Of a stretch of DNA of 64,000 nucleotides, positions 10,308 through 19,664 are shown in pieces (position 1 is the stretch's first letter; every line of letters begins with the position of its first letter). The notes beneath the pieces are model-generated. The model ran no database searches. It was given only the letters and a program-made list of their open reading frames with translations, and had not been told where the DNA came from. The DNA comes from Hydrogenimonas sp. (GTDB lineage: Bacteria > Campylobacterota > Campylobacteria > Campylobacterales > Hydrogenimonadaceae). The translations under genes and the position numbers were made by a program. Where the stretch lies: contig WFYC01000074.1 in the NCBI GenBank assembly GCA_015490295.1, positions 1-64,000 of the forward strand, written 5' to 3'.

Positions 10308-10603
10308 TAGAGATTCCGCTCGACTCGAAAGATATGAAGGTCGCCAGGGTCACGACTATGGATTCCGCTCTCTGCTGGGGGCTCATAACTTTCGAAGAGG
10401 GCGTCGTGAAGAGTATAGAGTGTTTCGAGCGCCGTGAAGATATTAACGATTTCGTGGACTACGCAATCGTTGCCAAGCAGGGCGAGCCGATCTGGCCGAT
10501 GATGGAGGAGAGCATATTCGTTCTTGTCGCCGAAGAGGGCATGGGACTCGATGAGGTGATGGAGCGATTCAGATTCAAAGAGCTTCACGAAGCGAGCTTT
10601 TGA
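10301..10603 (+). CDS. NifX/NifB-associated (dinitrogenase Fe-Mo cofactor biosynthesis-like) small protein
   Basis: Short alpha/beta ORF overlapping luxS; resemblance to NifX-like domain by eye only. Confidence 0.45.
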   Translation: MLIEIPLDSKDMKVARVTTMDSALCWGLITFEEGVVKSIECFERREDINDFVDYAIVAKQGEPIWPMMEESIFVLVAEEGMGLDEVMERFRFKELHEASF

Positions 10604-10610
10604 GATACGA

Positions 10611-11369
10611 ATGGTGAAAAAAGAGCTGGTTGAGACTGCCGACGGTACCTTCACCGCACGCTCCGAAGAGTTCGACGAGTGCTACCACTCTACTAAAGAC
10701 GGAGCGCTCAGGGAGTCATTGAAAAAGCATGTCGAGCCCGCTTTTTTCCTGGTCGACACCGCAAAAAAGAGCCTCGAAATACTGGATATCTGTTTCGGAC
10801 TGGGCTACAATACACTCACCACACTTCTTTATATTCGTCAAAACGGTCTGCCTGTGAAGATTCATATTACCTCTCCCGAGATGGATGAAGAACTTGTCCG
10901 ATCGCTTGTAGATTTCCCGTATGCGAAGGCCCTTCATCCTTTTAAAGCGGTTATAGAGTCGATAGCGAAAAAGGGATTTTATGAAGATGAACAGCTGTTC
11001 ATAGAGGTGAAGTTCGGCGATGCAAGGGAGTTTCTGCGCGATACGGACCGAGTATTCGACATAGTCTACCAAGATGCCTTCAGCCCGAAGAAAAATCCGG
11101 CTCTTTGGACCAAAGAGTATTTTACGGACCTTGCCGCACACCTGAAAAAAGAGGCTGTCATAACCACATACTCCTGTGCTACACCTGTGCGTCTTGCGAT
11201 GGAGGAGAGCGGACTCCATCTTTACCGGCCCCCGCAAAGCGGCGTAAGAAGCGGCACCATAGCTTCACCATCGCCAGACCTTCCTTTGGAGCCGATAGAT
11301 ATGGCGTTAAAAAAAGAGCGCAATCCTTCAGCCCTCCCGCTTACAGACAGAGAGACTCATGCGCGCTGA
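10611..11369 (+). CDS. mnmD: MnmC-like methyltransferase (MnmD-type, standalone N-terminal domain)
   Basis: DGTFTARSEEFDECYHSTKDGALRES, DICFGLGYNTLTTL, DAFSPKKNPALWT. Confidence 0.85.
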   Translation: MVKKELVETADGTFTARSEEFDECYHSTKDGALRESLKKHVEPAFFLVDTAKKSLEILDICFGLGYNTLTTLLYIRQNGLPVKIHITSPEMDEELVRSLVDFPYAKALHPFKAVIESIAKKGFYEDEQLFIEVKFGDAREFLRDTDRVFDIVYQDAFSPKKNPALWTKEYFTDLAAHLKKEAVITTYSCATPVRLAMEESGLHLYRPPQSGVRSGTIASPSPDLPLEPIDMALKKERNPSALPLTDRETHAR

Positions 11370-11512
11370 CAAGATCCCACTATTTGCAAAAATGGCCGCT
11401 CAACCGAGGGCCCATGAACCACTCTATACATGCAATGAAACAAAGTTGTGCTATCATCAAATAGCAAGATAAAATATTTTTATATTTTATACCTTTACCG
11501 AAAGGGGATGAG

Positions 11513-11956
11513 ATGAAGCTCAAAACGAAAGCGGTTCTTACGATTGTCGGTTTGTCGGTGCTTATACAGTTTGTGCCGTATGGAAGGGACCACACCAATC
11601 CCGAGGTGCTCTCGGAGCCGAGGTGGGATTCGCCGAGAACCAAAGAGCTTTTCATGCGTGCGTGTGGAGACTGCCACTCCAACGAGACAAAGTGGCCCTG
11701 GTACAGCAGCATAGCTCCCGTATCATGGCTTGTGGCATACGATGTACACGAGGGGCGTGAACACTTCAACGTATCTATGTGGGGAGTCCAGGAGGAGAAT
11801 GAGGGTGATGAAGCTGCTGAAGAGGTTCGAGAGGGTGAGATGCCGCCATTTGGATACCTGCTTGCCCATCCAGAGGCGAGACTGGACGAAGCTGAAAAAA
11901 GGGAGCTGATAGATGGGCTCGTCAGGACTTTCGGAGATAAAAAAGATGACGATTGA
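11513..11956 (+). CDS. Haem-binding domain protein (Haem_bd-like)
   Basis: [40 protein letters not shown]. Confidence 0.8.
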   Translation: MKLKTKAVLTIVGLSVLIQFVPYGRDHTNPEVLSEPRWDSPRTKELFMRACGDCHSNETKWPWYSSIAPVSWLVAYDVHEGREHFNVSMWGVQEENEGDEAAEEVREGEMPPFGYLLAHPEARLDEAEKRELIDGLVRTFGDKKDDD

Positions 11957-12017
11957 ATTTTAAAAACTCCTTAAATTATGCTATACTGCTAAATATAGTT
12001 TATAGAAGGAGGCTCAA

Positions 12018-12587
12018 ATGGGAGAGCTTTTACTAAAAATCGCGCGACAGGCGATAGCCGCCAGACTGGGGCTTGCACCGCGGGTAGATAAAGAGAAGCT
12101 GGCAAAAGAGCACCCAGAGCTTCTGCAGAAGCAGGCGACATTCGTAACGCTGACGATAGGGGGGCAGCTTCGAGGCTGCATAGGCTCCATAATTCCGCAC
12201 AGGTCACTGATCGACGATCTTGTCGCAAATGCGGAGGCGGCGGCATTTGAAGACCCGAGGTTTGTGCCGCTTGGTGCCGAAGAGTTTGAAAAGGTAGATA
12301 TAGAGGTCTCTCTTCTTACAGTGCCCAAGCAGCTCGAGTATAGCGATGTGGAGGATCTAAAAAGCAAAATCAGCCCGGGTGAAGACGGTGTAATTTTGCA
12401 GTTGGATGGTCGACAGGCGACATTTTTGCCGCAGGTATGGGAGGAGTTGAATGATTTCGACCTCTTTTTCGCGCACCTGTGTGCAAAAGCGGGACTGCCG
12501 CAAAACTGCCTTTCGTACCACCCGACGATCTACACATACCGGGTAGAGAAGTTCAAAGAGTGCGACAGTGCGGGCTGCTCTGCCTGA
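12018..12587 (+). CDS. AMMECR1-domain protein (AmmeMemoRadiSam system protein A-like)
   Basis: QATFVTLTIGGQLRGCIGSIIPHRSLIDDLVANAEAAAFEDPRF. Confidence 0.9.
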   Translation: MGELLLKIARQAIAARLGLAPRVDKEKLAKEHPELLQKQATFVTLTIGGQLRGCIGSIIPHRSLIDDLVANAEAAAFEDPRFVPLGAEEFEKVDIEVSLLTVPKQLEYSDVEDLKSKISPGEDGVILQLDGRQATFLPQVWEELNDFDLFFAHLCAKAGLPQNCLSYHPTIYTYRVEKFKECDSAGCSA

Positions 12588-12605
12588 GACCGGCCGGCTA
12601 AATAT

Positions 12606-12869
12606 CTACCCCGACAGTTCGATACTCTCTTCGGCCTTCAGGAGCCAGACGAAGACCTCCGCTACGGCTTGAAAAAGCTGCGGATCTATTTCGCTGCCGA
12701 CCTCCTGTTTCAAAAGGGCTTCGGCGAGCGCTTCGTTTTGAAAGAGCGGTACGTCGAAGGCATTTGCCTTCTCTATGATTTTAAGGGCTATATCGCCGCG
12801 CCCCGATGCGACTACCTTTGGAGCGTTGTCGTTTTCGCCGTATCTCAAAGCGGCCGCTTTTTTCTTCAT
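12606..12869 (-). CDS. Standalone FlhB/YscU C-terminal-domain-like protein
   Basis: AALRYGENDNAPKVVASGRGDIALKIIEKANAFDVPLFQNEALAEALLKQEVGSEIDPQLFQAVAEVFVWL; start by ATGA overlap with cupin gene. Confidence 0.75.
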   Translation of the reverse strand: MKKKAAALRYGENDNAPKVVASGRGDIALKIIEKANAFDVPLFQNEALAEALLKQEVGSEIDPQLFQAVAEVFVWLLKAEESIELSG

Positions 12870-13177
12870 TTTTGCCCCTTGTGTATATGGATGGCGAGCC
12901 ATCTGGTAGCTTTTTCGGTTTTTAGCACCCTGTGCGGAGTGTTTGCCGGTATGATGAAAAAGTCTCCTCTTTTAAGTTCTACGACTTCTCCTTCCATCTC
13001 GAGAGTTGCGGAGCCTTCCATCAGAAGCACAGCTTCGTCGTGCGGCTGGTTGTAAAGAACAGTTTCCGGTCTGTCGCTGCTAACGATTAGTTCGATATCC
13101 GTATATCCGTTCTCAAAGAGTTTTTCGAAGAGTTCCCCGCTTTTCGGAGCGGCGGCTTCAAGTAGGTTTTGTACCAT
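12866..13177 (-). CDS. Cupin-domain protein
   Basis: EAVLLMEGSATLEMEGEVVELKRGDFFIIPANTPHRV. Confidence 0.85.
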   Translation of the reverse strand: MVQNLLEAAAPKSGELFEKLFENGYTDIELIVSSDRPETVLYNQPHDEAVLLMEGSATLEMEGEVVELKRGDFFIIPANTPHRVLKTEKATRWLAIHIHKGQK

Positions 13178-13178
13178 C

Positions 13179-13679
13179 TCAAAACTCTTCCAGGGGGATG
13201 TATATGGGCCCGGCCGGTGTCAGGCGGCTCTCTATCAGGTAAACCGGAGCCTCTATGGTGCCGAGAGGTTCGCTCATCCATGGACGCTCCAGGCTTCTGT
13301 AGCCGTTCGAGTGTGTACGTTTTATGCGCGCCAGGGTCACGTGCGGTCTGAACCGAGCGTCAGGTTCCGTCCCGAGCATTTGCGCGATCTTTTGGTGCAT
13401 GATAGAGGCGACTACGGTCGATGTTTTAAGGTATAAAACTTTCGGATCAGAGTTTCCGAAGGTACCGTATCCCTGCATCGACAGTGGCAGTTTCGGAACC
13501 GTTTTCAGCTCTCTCAATCTATCGATTATCGGTGTGGCGGAGGGCTGCTCGCCGAAGAAGTACCATGTAAGATGAAGGTTCTTGGGCTCTACCCATTTTG
13601 CGTCGAAATAGGGTTTGAAATCCTTTTTAATATCTTCGTAGAAGTCGACATTGGCGAAGCTCGCAAGAAAAAGGCGCAT
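13179..13679 (-). CDS. thpR: RNA 2',3'-cyclic phosphodiesterase (2'-5' RNA ligase family)
   Basis: HLTWYFFGE and HVTLARIK (two HxT motifs). Confidence 0.88.
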   Translation of the reverse strand: MRLFLASFANVDFYEDIKKDFKPYFDAKWVEPKNLHLTWYFFGEQPSATPIIDRLRELKTVPKLPLSMQGYGTFGNSDPKVLYLKTSTVVASIMHQKIAQMLGTEPDARFRPHVTLARIKRTHSNGYRSLERPWMSEPLGTIEAPVYLIESRLTPAGPIYIPLEEF

Positions 13680-13791
13680 AGCTCTCCCTTTTTTGTGAAT
13701 AGTGAAAGGTGAATAGTGTCGGATGGCAGTTTTGCGGCTTTAGCTTTTTAAATTCTGCCAACCGCCCGCTGCATACCGACTACTAAAAAAT

Positions 13792-14409
13792 TCAATATAT
13801 CGCCTGGATACGCTCTATCGTCTCCCATTCAATCTTTTTCGCATCCTCTCTCTTTTCGAGAATGTTGGCTACGTAGCGTGCAAAGAGATCGGTTTCGATA
13901 TTTACCCTCGTCCCCATGCGGTAGCTCCCAAAGAGAGTCTCTCTCATCGTGTGCGGTATGATGGTCAGCCTGAAGCCCTCTTGCGATACCTCGTTTACCG
14001 TCAGGCTTACTCCATCTACCGTGATGGAGCCTTTCGGTATTACATACTGCATGAACTCTTTCGGAACGGTTATGAAAAAGTCTGTTCCGTTGCTCCTCTT
14101 TTCTATGCTCTCTATGGTGCCCACGGTATCAACGTGCCCCTGTACGATATGCCCCTCGAAACGGTCTCCCATTCTCATGGCGGGCTCTATATGGACCTTC
14201 CCTTTCAGGTTTTCAAGGGCGATTACTTCTCGTGTCTCGTCCGCAAGCTCCACCGTAAAGCCATCTTCGCTCAACCCTACAACCGTGAGACAGGCGCCGT
14301 TTACGGCTATCGAGTCGCCTATTTTCGGACGGTAATAGGCTTTTAGAGTCAATTTGTTGTTCTCGTACGAGATAACCTCGGCCATCTCCCGAATGAGTCC
14401 GGTGAACAT
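13792..14409 (-). CDS. ribE: Riboflavin synthase alpha chain
   Basis: MFTGLIREMAEV, GDSIAVNGACLTV, EGHIVQGHVDTVG, GSITVDGVSLTVNEV. Confidence 0.96.
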   Translation of the reverse strand: MFTGLIREMAEVISYENNKLTLKAYYRPKIGDSIAVNGACLTVVGLSEDGFTVELADETREVIALENLKGKVHIEPAMRMGDRFEGHIVQGHVDTVGTIESIEKRSNGTDFFITVPKEFMQYVIPKGSITVDGVSLTVNEVSQEGFRLTIIPHTMRETLFGSYRMGTRVNIETDLFARYVANILEKREDAKKIEWETIERIQAIY

Positions 14410-14418
14410 CGCTATCCT

Positions 14419-15924
14419 TTAATCTATATACTCTCTGAGCTGTTCGTTGAGCTCGCTTTGATGCAGGGTCTTTGGAATGATTGCCGCCGTATTGCACTGT
14501 TTGGCATATAGCAGAAGCTCCCTGCTTATGCGCCTGGCGAAAAAGGCTATCTCTATATCGGGGATGATCTTCCTGGCATACTCTATGATCGATTCACTAT
14601 CTATCCCGCGAATCATCGGGTTGATTATCAGAATATTGGGCTGAATGTTTTTAAGATCCGGCAAAATGGTCTCGGGCCTCGTGGAGAGCACCACCTTTAT
14701 ATCTCTGTCTATCTCGCCCAGCACGGTTTTGACCATACCCAGAAATTCCGTATCGTCATCGATGCAGACAAGCCGCTTTTTCGTCTGCGCTTCCAGATAC
14801 TGCATTAGCTCCATAAGCTCCTGGTTCTGTCGGTTAAGTTTCGAACTGTCGAGAGTTTTCAGATAGTATTTCATATATGTAACCGCGCTGAACTCGTCGT
14901 GAATACCCGCCTTTGCAAAAAAGCTCTGAATCGGTTTGGAACGGTTCGCCTTCTTCCACATCAGCGAATCGAATCTGTAAGCGAGAACATCCTGAATCTT
15001 CCTCATAAGAGAGTCGTAGGTTTTTGTGAACTCTTCGAAACTCTTTTTGAACCTCTCGTAGTGCATCTTGTAGAAGTTGTCGAGAAGCTCTATGTAGAGC
15101 CTGTTCTCTTCGGTGAGCTTCGCTATTTCGTGGATAGCGTCCACATGTGAGCGTTTTAGTATCTTTATCTCGTTGAAGAGGTAGATATACTCCTCTGTTC
15201 CCGCATGAAGCTTTTTGAGGCTCCCGCTCTTCTGTTTTATCTCTTTTTCGAGGTTAGCGGCGTTTTCGGTGTGTTTTGTTATTCTGCTCTTGTTGAGATC
15301 CAGTTTCGCGCGGAGCTCTTTGTAGCGGCTCTGCTTGTTTAGAAAAACCTTTTCGTAGGCGTTCTGGATATAGTCCGTTCTGTTTTTGAAGCTCCTGTAT
15401 GCGTCGTTCGCCTCGAGAAGCTCCTGTCTGATTTCGGCCAGTTCGTAGTTTTCGAAACTGTGGTCGATCTCTATCAGGTTGTTGTAGGCCGTCGTTAAAA
15501 AACGCTGCATTCTTGTAAAGTCGAGCCTTCGGTTCTGTTCGAGCAGCTCCCGGCTCTGTGCGACCCGTTTTCGTATGTCGGAAAAGTGCATCTCTATACA
15601 GGCTTCGACATCGAGATCCGATTCGATCAGCCATGCAGGCTCCCGCTCTCCTGTCCGGGCCTCGCCGCTATCTTGAACATCTCTAGCCGCGCTGTTTTGC
15701 TCCTTGTCGGCCTCTTTCTTACTCTCGACAGGCTCCGCCTCTTGCGTCACCCTTATTTTATGAGCGTTGATGCCCTCCGGTTCAAACGAGACTATCTGCC
15801 CGACCGCGGGAGTCTTTTCGTAGTCGTCCCACTCGTCTACGTTGAAATTGTACTTTTTCCTCTCTTTGGTTATGATTTTCCCGATTCCGGTCTGGTCGGA
15901 GTAGACGATAATTTTACCCTGCAA
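14419..15924 (-). CDS. Cold-shock-like N-terminus, coiled coil, and pseudo-receiver C-terminus (hypothetical regulator)
   Basis: 501 aa; GKIIVYSDQTGIGKIITKERKKYNFNV; long charged coiled coil; C-term LVCIDDDTEFLGMVKTVL...ILIINPMI...AAIIPK. Confidence 0.75.
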   Translation of the reverse strand: MQGKIIVYSDQTGIGKIITKERKKYNFNVDEWDDYEKTPAVGQIVSFEPEGINAHKIRVTQEAEPVESKKEADKEQNSAARDVQDSGEARTGEREPAWLIESDLDVEACIEMHFSDIRKRVAQSRELLEQNRRLDFTRMQRFLTTAYNNLIEIDHSFENYELAEIRQELLEANDAYRSFKNRTDYIQNAYEKVFLNKQSRYKELRAKLDLNKSRITKHTENAANLEKEIKQKSGSLKKLHAGTEEYIYLFNEIKILKRSHVDAIHEIAKLTEENRLYIELLDNFYKMHYERFKKSFEEFTKTYDSLMRKIQDVLAYRFDSLMWKKANRSKPIQSFFAKAGIHDEFSAVTYMKYYLKTLDSSKLNRQNQELMELMQYLEAQTKKRLVCIDDDTEFLGMVKTVLGEIDRDIKVVLSTRPETILPDLKNIQPNILIINPMIRGIDSESIIEYARKIIPDIEIAFFARRISRELLLYAKQCNTAAIIPKTLHQSELNEQLREYID

Positions 15925-16103
15925 CGCACCGCCTTTTTCTGAGTGGCATCCCGGCGACAGAGCCGCCGCGGCGCCGAAGCTTGTCCGTTCCCGGGTGAAG
16001 TTTCGGCGGCGGCCTGCTACCTACTGCCTACTGGTCGTTAAATTGATAATATCATATCTTTTTTAACCTCAAAAAGCTATAATCCGCCCAAACAGTATTG
16101 GAA

Positions 16104-16230
16104 AACTGATTTTACGCAAAAAGCATAAAATCATCTCGAAATCTGAGATTTCGAAGCGTCAGGGGGTTGTAGGGCCGCACAGACCCTGCCAAATTACGGG
16201 CTTTGCCCGGAATTTGCTTAACATCAAATT
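16104..16230 (+). repeat. Dispersed structured repeat, copy 1
   Basis: Near-identical to 25034-25160 and reverse complement of 55337-55464; multiple hairpins. Confidence 0.92.
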
Positions 16231-16244
16231 AGAAAAGAGAGTCG

Positions 16245-18137
16245 ATGAGATATGACGTAATCGTAGTGGGCGGAGGCCATGCCGGGATAGAGGCCTCTTT
16301 GGCCCCGGCCCGCATGGGGCTCAAAACTCTTATGGTAACGATTCTTGCCGAGCAGATAGGTGTGGCGAGCTGCAACCCTGCCATCGGCGGTCTTGCCAAG
16401 GGCCACCTCGTAAAAGAGCTCGACGCCCTTGGCGGAGAGATGGGGCTGTTGACCGACAAAACCGGGCTTCAGTTCAGAATCCTCAATGAAACGAAGGGCC
16501 CGGCCGTTAGAGGAAGCCGGGCTCAGATCGATATGGACCGCTACAGGATGGAGGCGCGCACCGTCTGCATGGGAACCGAAAATCTCGATATTCTGCAGGG
16601 GATGGTGGTTCGTCTTATTCTTGAAAACGGCAGGGTGGCGGGAATCAAGACGGAGCTTGGAGAGAGCTTCTATGCACAGAAGGTGATATTGACGACCGGT
16701 ACTTTCCTGAATGGCGTTATCCACATAGGAGAGACGAAAAAAGAGGCCGGACGCGCTGGGGAGTTCGCATCTACCGAGCTTGCCGAGCATCTTCGCGAGC
16801 TTGGGCTCAATGTGGGGCGCCTTAAAACGGGTACATGTCCGCGTATAGACGGTTCCAGTATAGCCTTTTCCAAGATGGAGCTGCAGCCGGGCGACGAGCC
16901 TCCGCGCCCTTTCAGTTTTCGTACCGACAGAGAGAGTTTCCGGCCCAAACAGCTTCCGTGCTTCATTGCCTACACCAACGAGCGAACCCACGCCCTGATA
17001 GAGGGTAATTTCCACCGTGCACCGCTTTTTTCGGGGCAGATAGAGGGGGTGGGGCCGCGCTACTGCCCCAGTATAGAAGACAAGATAAACCGTTTCAGGG
17101 ACAAAGAGCGCCACCACCTCTTCATAGAGCCTCAGACCCTCGAGGCGACGGAGTACTATATCAACGGCATGAGCACCTCTCTACCTGTGGATGTGCAGCT
17201 CGAGATGATCCGCTCCGTCAAAGGGATGGAGAATGCAAAGATAGTACGGTACGGCTATGCGATAGAGTACGACTACGTCGATCCCACGGAACTCAGACAT
17301 ACCCTCGAGACCAAGAAGGTCGAGGGGCTCTACCTGGCGGGGCAGATTAACGGTACCACAGGTTATGAGGAGGCGGCCGCACAGGGCCTTATGGCCGGCA
17401 TAAACGCCGCATTGGCGATACGCTCCAAAGATCCGTTCGTTCTGGGGCGGGACGAGGCCTATATCGGTGTACTGATCGACGATCTCGTTACGAAGGGGAC
17501 CAAAGAGCCGTACAGAATGTTTACGAGCCGTGCCGAATTTCGCCTGATGCTCAGAGAGGACAATGCAGACTTGAGGCTGATGGGCTACGGGCACGCTTTC
17601 GGACTGATAGACGAGGCGACATACGCGAGGATGCTGCGCAAGAAGGAGCAGATAGCCGGGGGTATGGAGCTCATGGAGAGCCGTTCTCTTACACCTAGTA
17701 AGGAGTCGCTCGAATTTCTGGAGTCGATAGGGCTCGAAAAGATTTCGGACAAGACATCGCTGAAGCTGATAGCGGGACGGGGGGATGTCACTTACGGGCA
17801 GCTGGAAAAACTAATTCCCGAGACGGCGGAGTTTGGCGAAGATGTAAAAGAGCAGCTTCTTATAAACGCCAAATACGACAAGTATATCGAGCGTCAAAGG
17901 GAGATGATCGAGAAGATGCACGAGATGCTGGAGGTCGAGATTCCGAAGGGTATGAGTTTCGAGAACATATCGGGGCTGAGTAACGAGATAAAAGAGAAGC
18001 TTGCGCGGTTCAACCCGCCCACTCTTCAGGCGGCTAGCCAGATAAGCGGTATGACTCCTGCCGCCATAGAGATTTTGCATGTATATATCAAGATGGCCGA
18101 AAAGGGAAAGCTCAAAGAACGAAAGGGTGGAAATTGA
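16245..18137 (+). CDS. mnmG: tRNA uridine-5-carboxymethylaminomethyl modification enzyme MnmG
   Basis: [45 protein letters not shown]. Confidence 0.98.
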   Translation: MRYDVIVVGGGHAGIEASLAPARMGLKTLMVTILAEQIGVASCNPAIGGLAKGHLVKELDALGGEMGLLTDKTGLQFRILNETKGPAVRGSRAQIDMDRYRMEARTVCMGTENLDILQGMVVRLILENGRVAGIKTELGESFYAQKVILTTGTFLNGVIHIGETKKEAGRAGEFASTELAEHLRELGLNVGRLKTGTCPRIDGSSIAFSKMELQPGDEPPRPFSFRTDRESFRPKQLPCFIAYTNERTHALIEGNFHRAPLFSGQIEGVGPRYCPSIEDKINRFRDKERHHLFIEPQTLEATEYYINGMSTSLPVDVQLEMIRSVKGMENAKIVRYGYAIEYDYVDPTELRHTLETKKVEGLYLAGQINGTTGYEEAAAQGLMAGINAALAIRSKDPFVLGRDEAYIGVLIDDLVTKGTKEPYRMFTSRAEFRLMLREDNADLRLMGYGHAFGLIDEATYARMLRKKEQIAGGMELMESRSLTPSKESLEFLESIGLEKISDKTSLKLIAGRGDVTYGQLEKLIPETAEFGEDVKEQLLINAKYDKYIERQREMIEKMHEMLEVEIPKGMSFENISGLSNEIKEKLARFNPPTLQAASQISGMTPAAIEILHVYIKMAEKGKLKERKGGN

Positions 18138-18991
18138 GACTCTACTACTATATAGAGACCGGGCACAGGACGGGATTGGACAGGCTCAGGCGGAGCGCAC
18201 CGGTAATAAACGCGCTGGAGAGAAGAGGCGTAGACGTAACCATGCTGACCAACGATTTTCGCGCCGGTGAGTATGCAAAAGAGCAGTTTGGAATCAGAAA
18301 ATATGTAAGTGTCGATGTTGTCAGGAACATAGCCAATATCGCGGCCCCAGCAGACAAAGTGGTTCTCGATTCCGACTCCGTAGGCGGGGCTTTGTCGGAC
18401 GATATGGCCGACTATTACGGAAAGCTTGTGCGTATCAGCGACGACCCCCATTCGAGTGCCGCATCTTCGCGGCATCTGCTCATTTCCGGAAGCGAGGCGG
18501 AGATCGTCGATCCCCGCTATTTCGAAGAGACGGAGCACTCTTTCGGAGATGTATATTTCTGGGGTGACGACGACTACGAGCAGGAGCTTTCCGGGGTTTG
18601 CGACACTTTTAAAGAGAGCGGGACGGCACTGCTGGAGGGGCACTACTTTTTTTTGCGCTACGCCAGCGAGCTTCAAGGCAGTTTTGAAACCGTTTACGAG
18701 AGCGAATCGTACGATGAGGTGCTGAAAGGTGCCAGGCGTTTTATTACATCTTCGCCGCAGAGTGCGCTCGAAGCGCTGGCGGCCGGCTCCTCCCCGATAT
18801 TTGTCAAAAAGAGTTCGACGCCGGAGTTTTGGTGTGACAGGCTGGCTGAACACTCCGTTCCGGTTCTCGAAGTTTTCGACAGGGAGAGTCTTTTAAGTTG
18901 TATAGAAAGAGAGAACGAATACGAAAAAGGGTCGCTGAGTCCGCAAAGTGCAGGGAACGTAGCCGATATGATATATGATTTTCTTATCTAA
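18134..18991 (+). CDS. PseG-like / GT-B-type hydrolase or glycosyltransferase-like protein
   Basis: [35 protein letters not shown]-term [23 protein letters not shown] overlap with mnmG. Confidence 0.5.
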   Translation: MRLYYYIETGHRTGLDRLRRSAPVINALERRGVDVTMLTNDFRAGEYAKEQFGIRKYVSVDVVRNIANIAAPADKVVLDSDSVGGALSDDMADYYGKLVRISDDPHSSAASSRHLLISGSEAEIVDPRYFEETEHSFGDVYFWGDDDYEQELSGVCDTFKESGTALLEGHYFFLRYASELQGSFETVYESESYDEVLKGARRFITSSPQSALEALAAGSSPIFVKKSSTPEFWCDRLAEHSVPVLEVFDRESLLSCIERENEYEKGSLSPQSAGNVADMIYDFLI

Positions 18992-19109
18992 AAGCGGGCC
19001 GGACCCCCTAAAAAGTTACGAAACAACACAGTTTTTCGAAAGAGTGGAGAAAAAGCCGTATGATGCGGTTGTGACACGTTATTTTATGAAAAATTAACCT
19101 TCGCAAGCC

Positions 19110-19115
19110 TATAAT
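19110..19115 (+). promoter_or_regulatory. -10 box TATAAT upstream of petA
   Basis: TATAAT 33 bp upstream of petA ATG in AT-rich leader. Confidence 0.5.
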
Positions 19116-19147
19116 ATTCAGATTTCAATTTCATTAAAGGATCAGCA

Positions 19148-19654
19148 ATGGCAGAAAATAGCCGACGTGACTTTATGGGTAAGGTCTTCGGTGGTTGGGC
19201 CGCTCTCGGCGGTCTTGGTGTGCTCTATGCCGCCAAAAAAACCTGGGATCCGCTTCCAAGTGTCAAGGCAGCCGGATTCACAACGGTTGATCTCTCCGCG
19301 GCGGAGCCAAACGTTCTAAACGTTGAGAAGTGGCGCGGAAAGCCTATCTTTATTCTCAAAAAGACGCCGGATATGGAGAAGAGCGATCGCGATGTTGTCG
19401 TAGGCAAAGATCGCTTTCTGGTAGCTATCGGCCTCTGTACGCATCTCGGTTGTATCCCGGCATATCGTCCCGACAAGAAAGACTTCCTCTGTGCCTGCCA
19501 CGGCGGCATGTTCGATACAAGCGGAGACAATATCAAGCCGCCTCCGCCGAGTCCACTCGTGATTCCTCCTTTCAAGGTGGATGGGACCAAACTGGTACTT
19601 GGAGAAGAGGGACCCGAGTATAAAAAAATGAAAGAAGCCGGCTTAATAGCCTAA
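19148..19654 (+). CDS. petA: Ubiquinol-cytochrome c reductase Rieske iron-sulfur subunit
   Basis: RRDFMGKVFGGWAALGG Tat-like leader; CTHLGC and CACHGGMFD. Confidence 0.95.
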   Translation: MAENSRRDFMGKVFGGWAALGGLGVLYAAKKTWDPLPSVKAAGFTTVDLSAAEPNVLNVEKWRGKPIFILKKTPDMEKSDRDVVVGKDRFLVAIGLCTHLGCIPAYRPDKKDFLCACHGGMFDTSGDNIKPPPPSPLVIPPFKVDGTKLVLGEEGPEYKKMKEAGLIA

Positions 19655-19664
19655 AGGAGCAGAG

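Noticed and set aside
16224-17117. 297-aa minus-strand ORF
   Set aside because: Antisense to mnmG.
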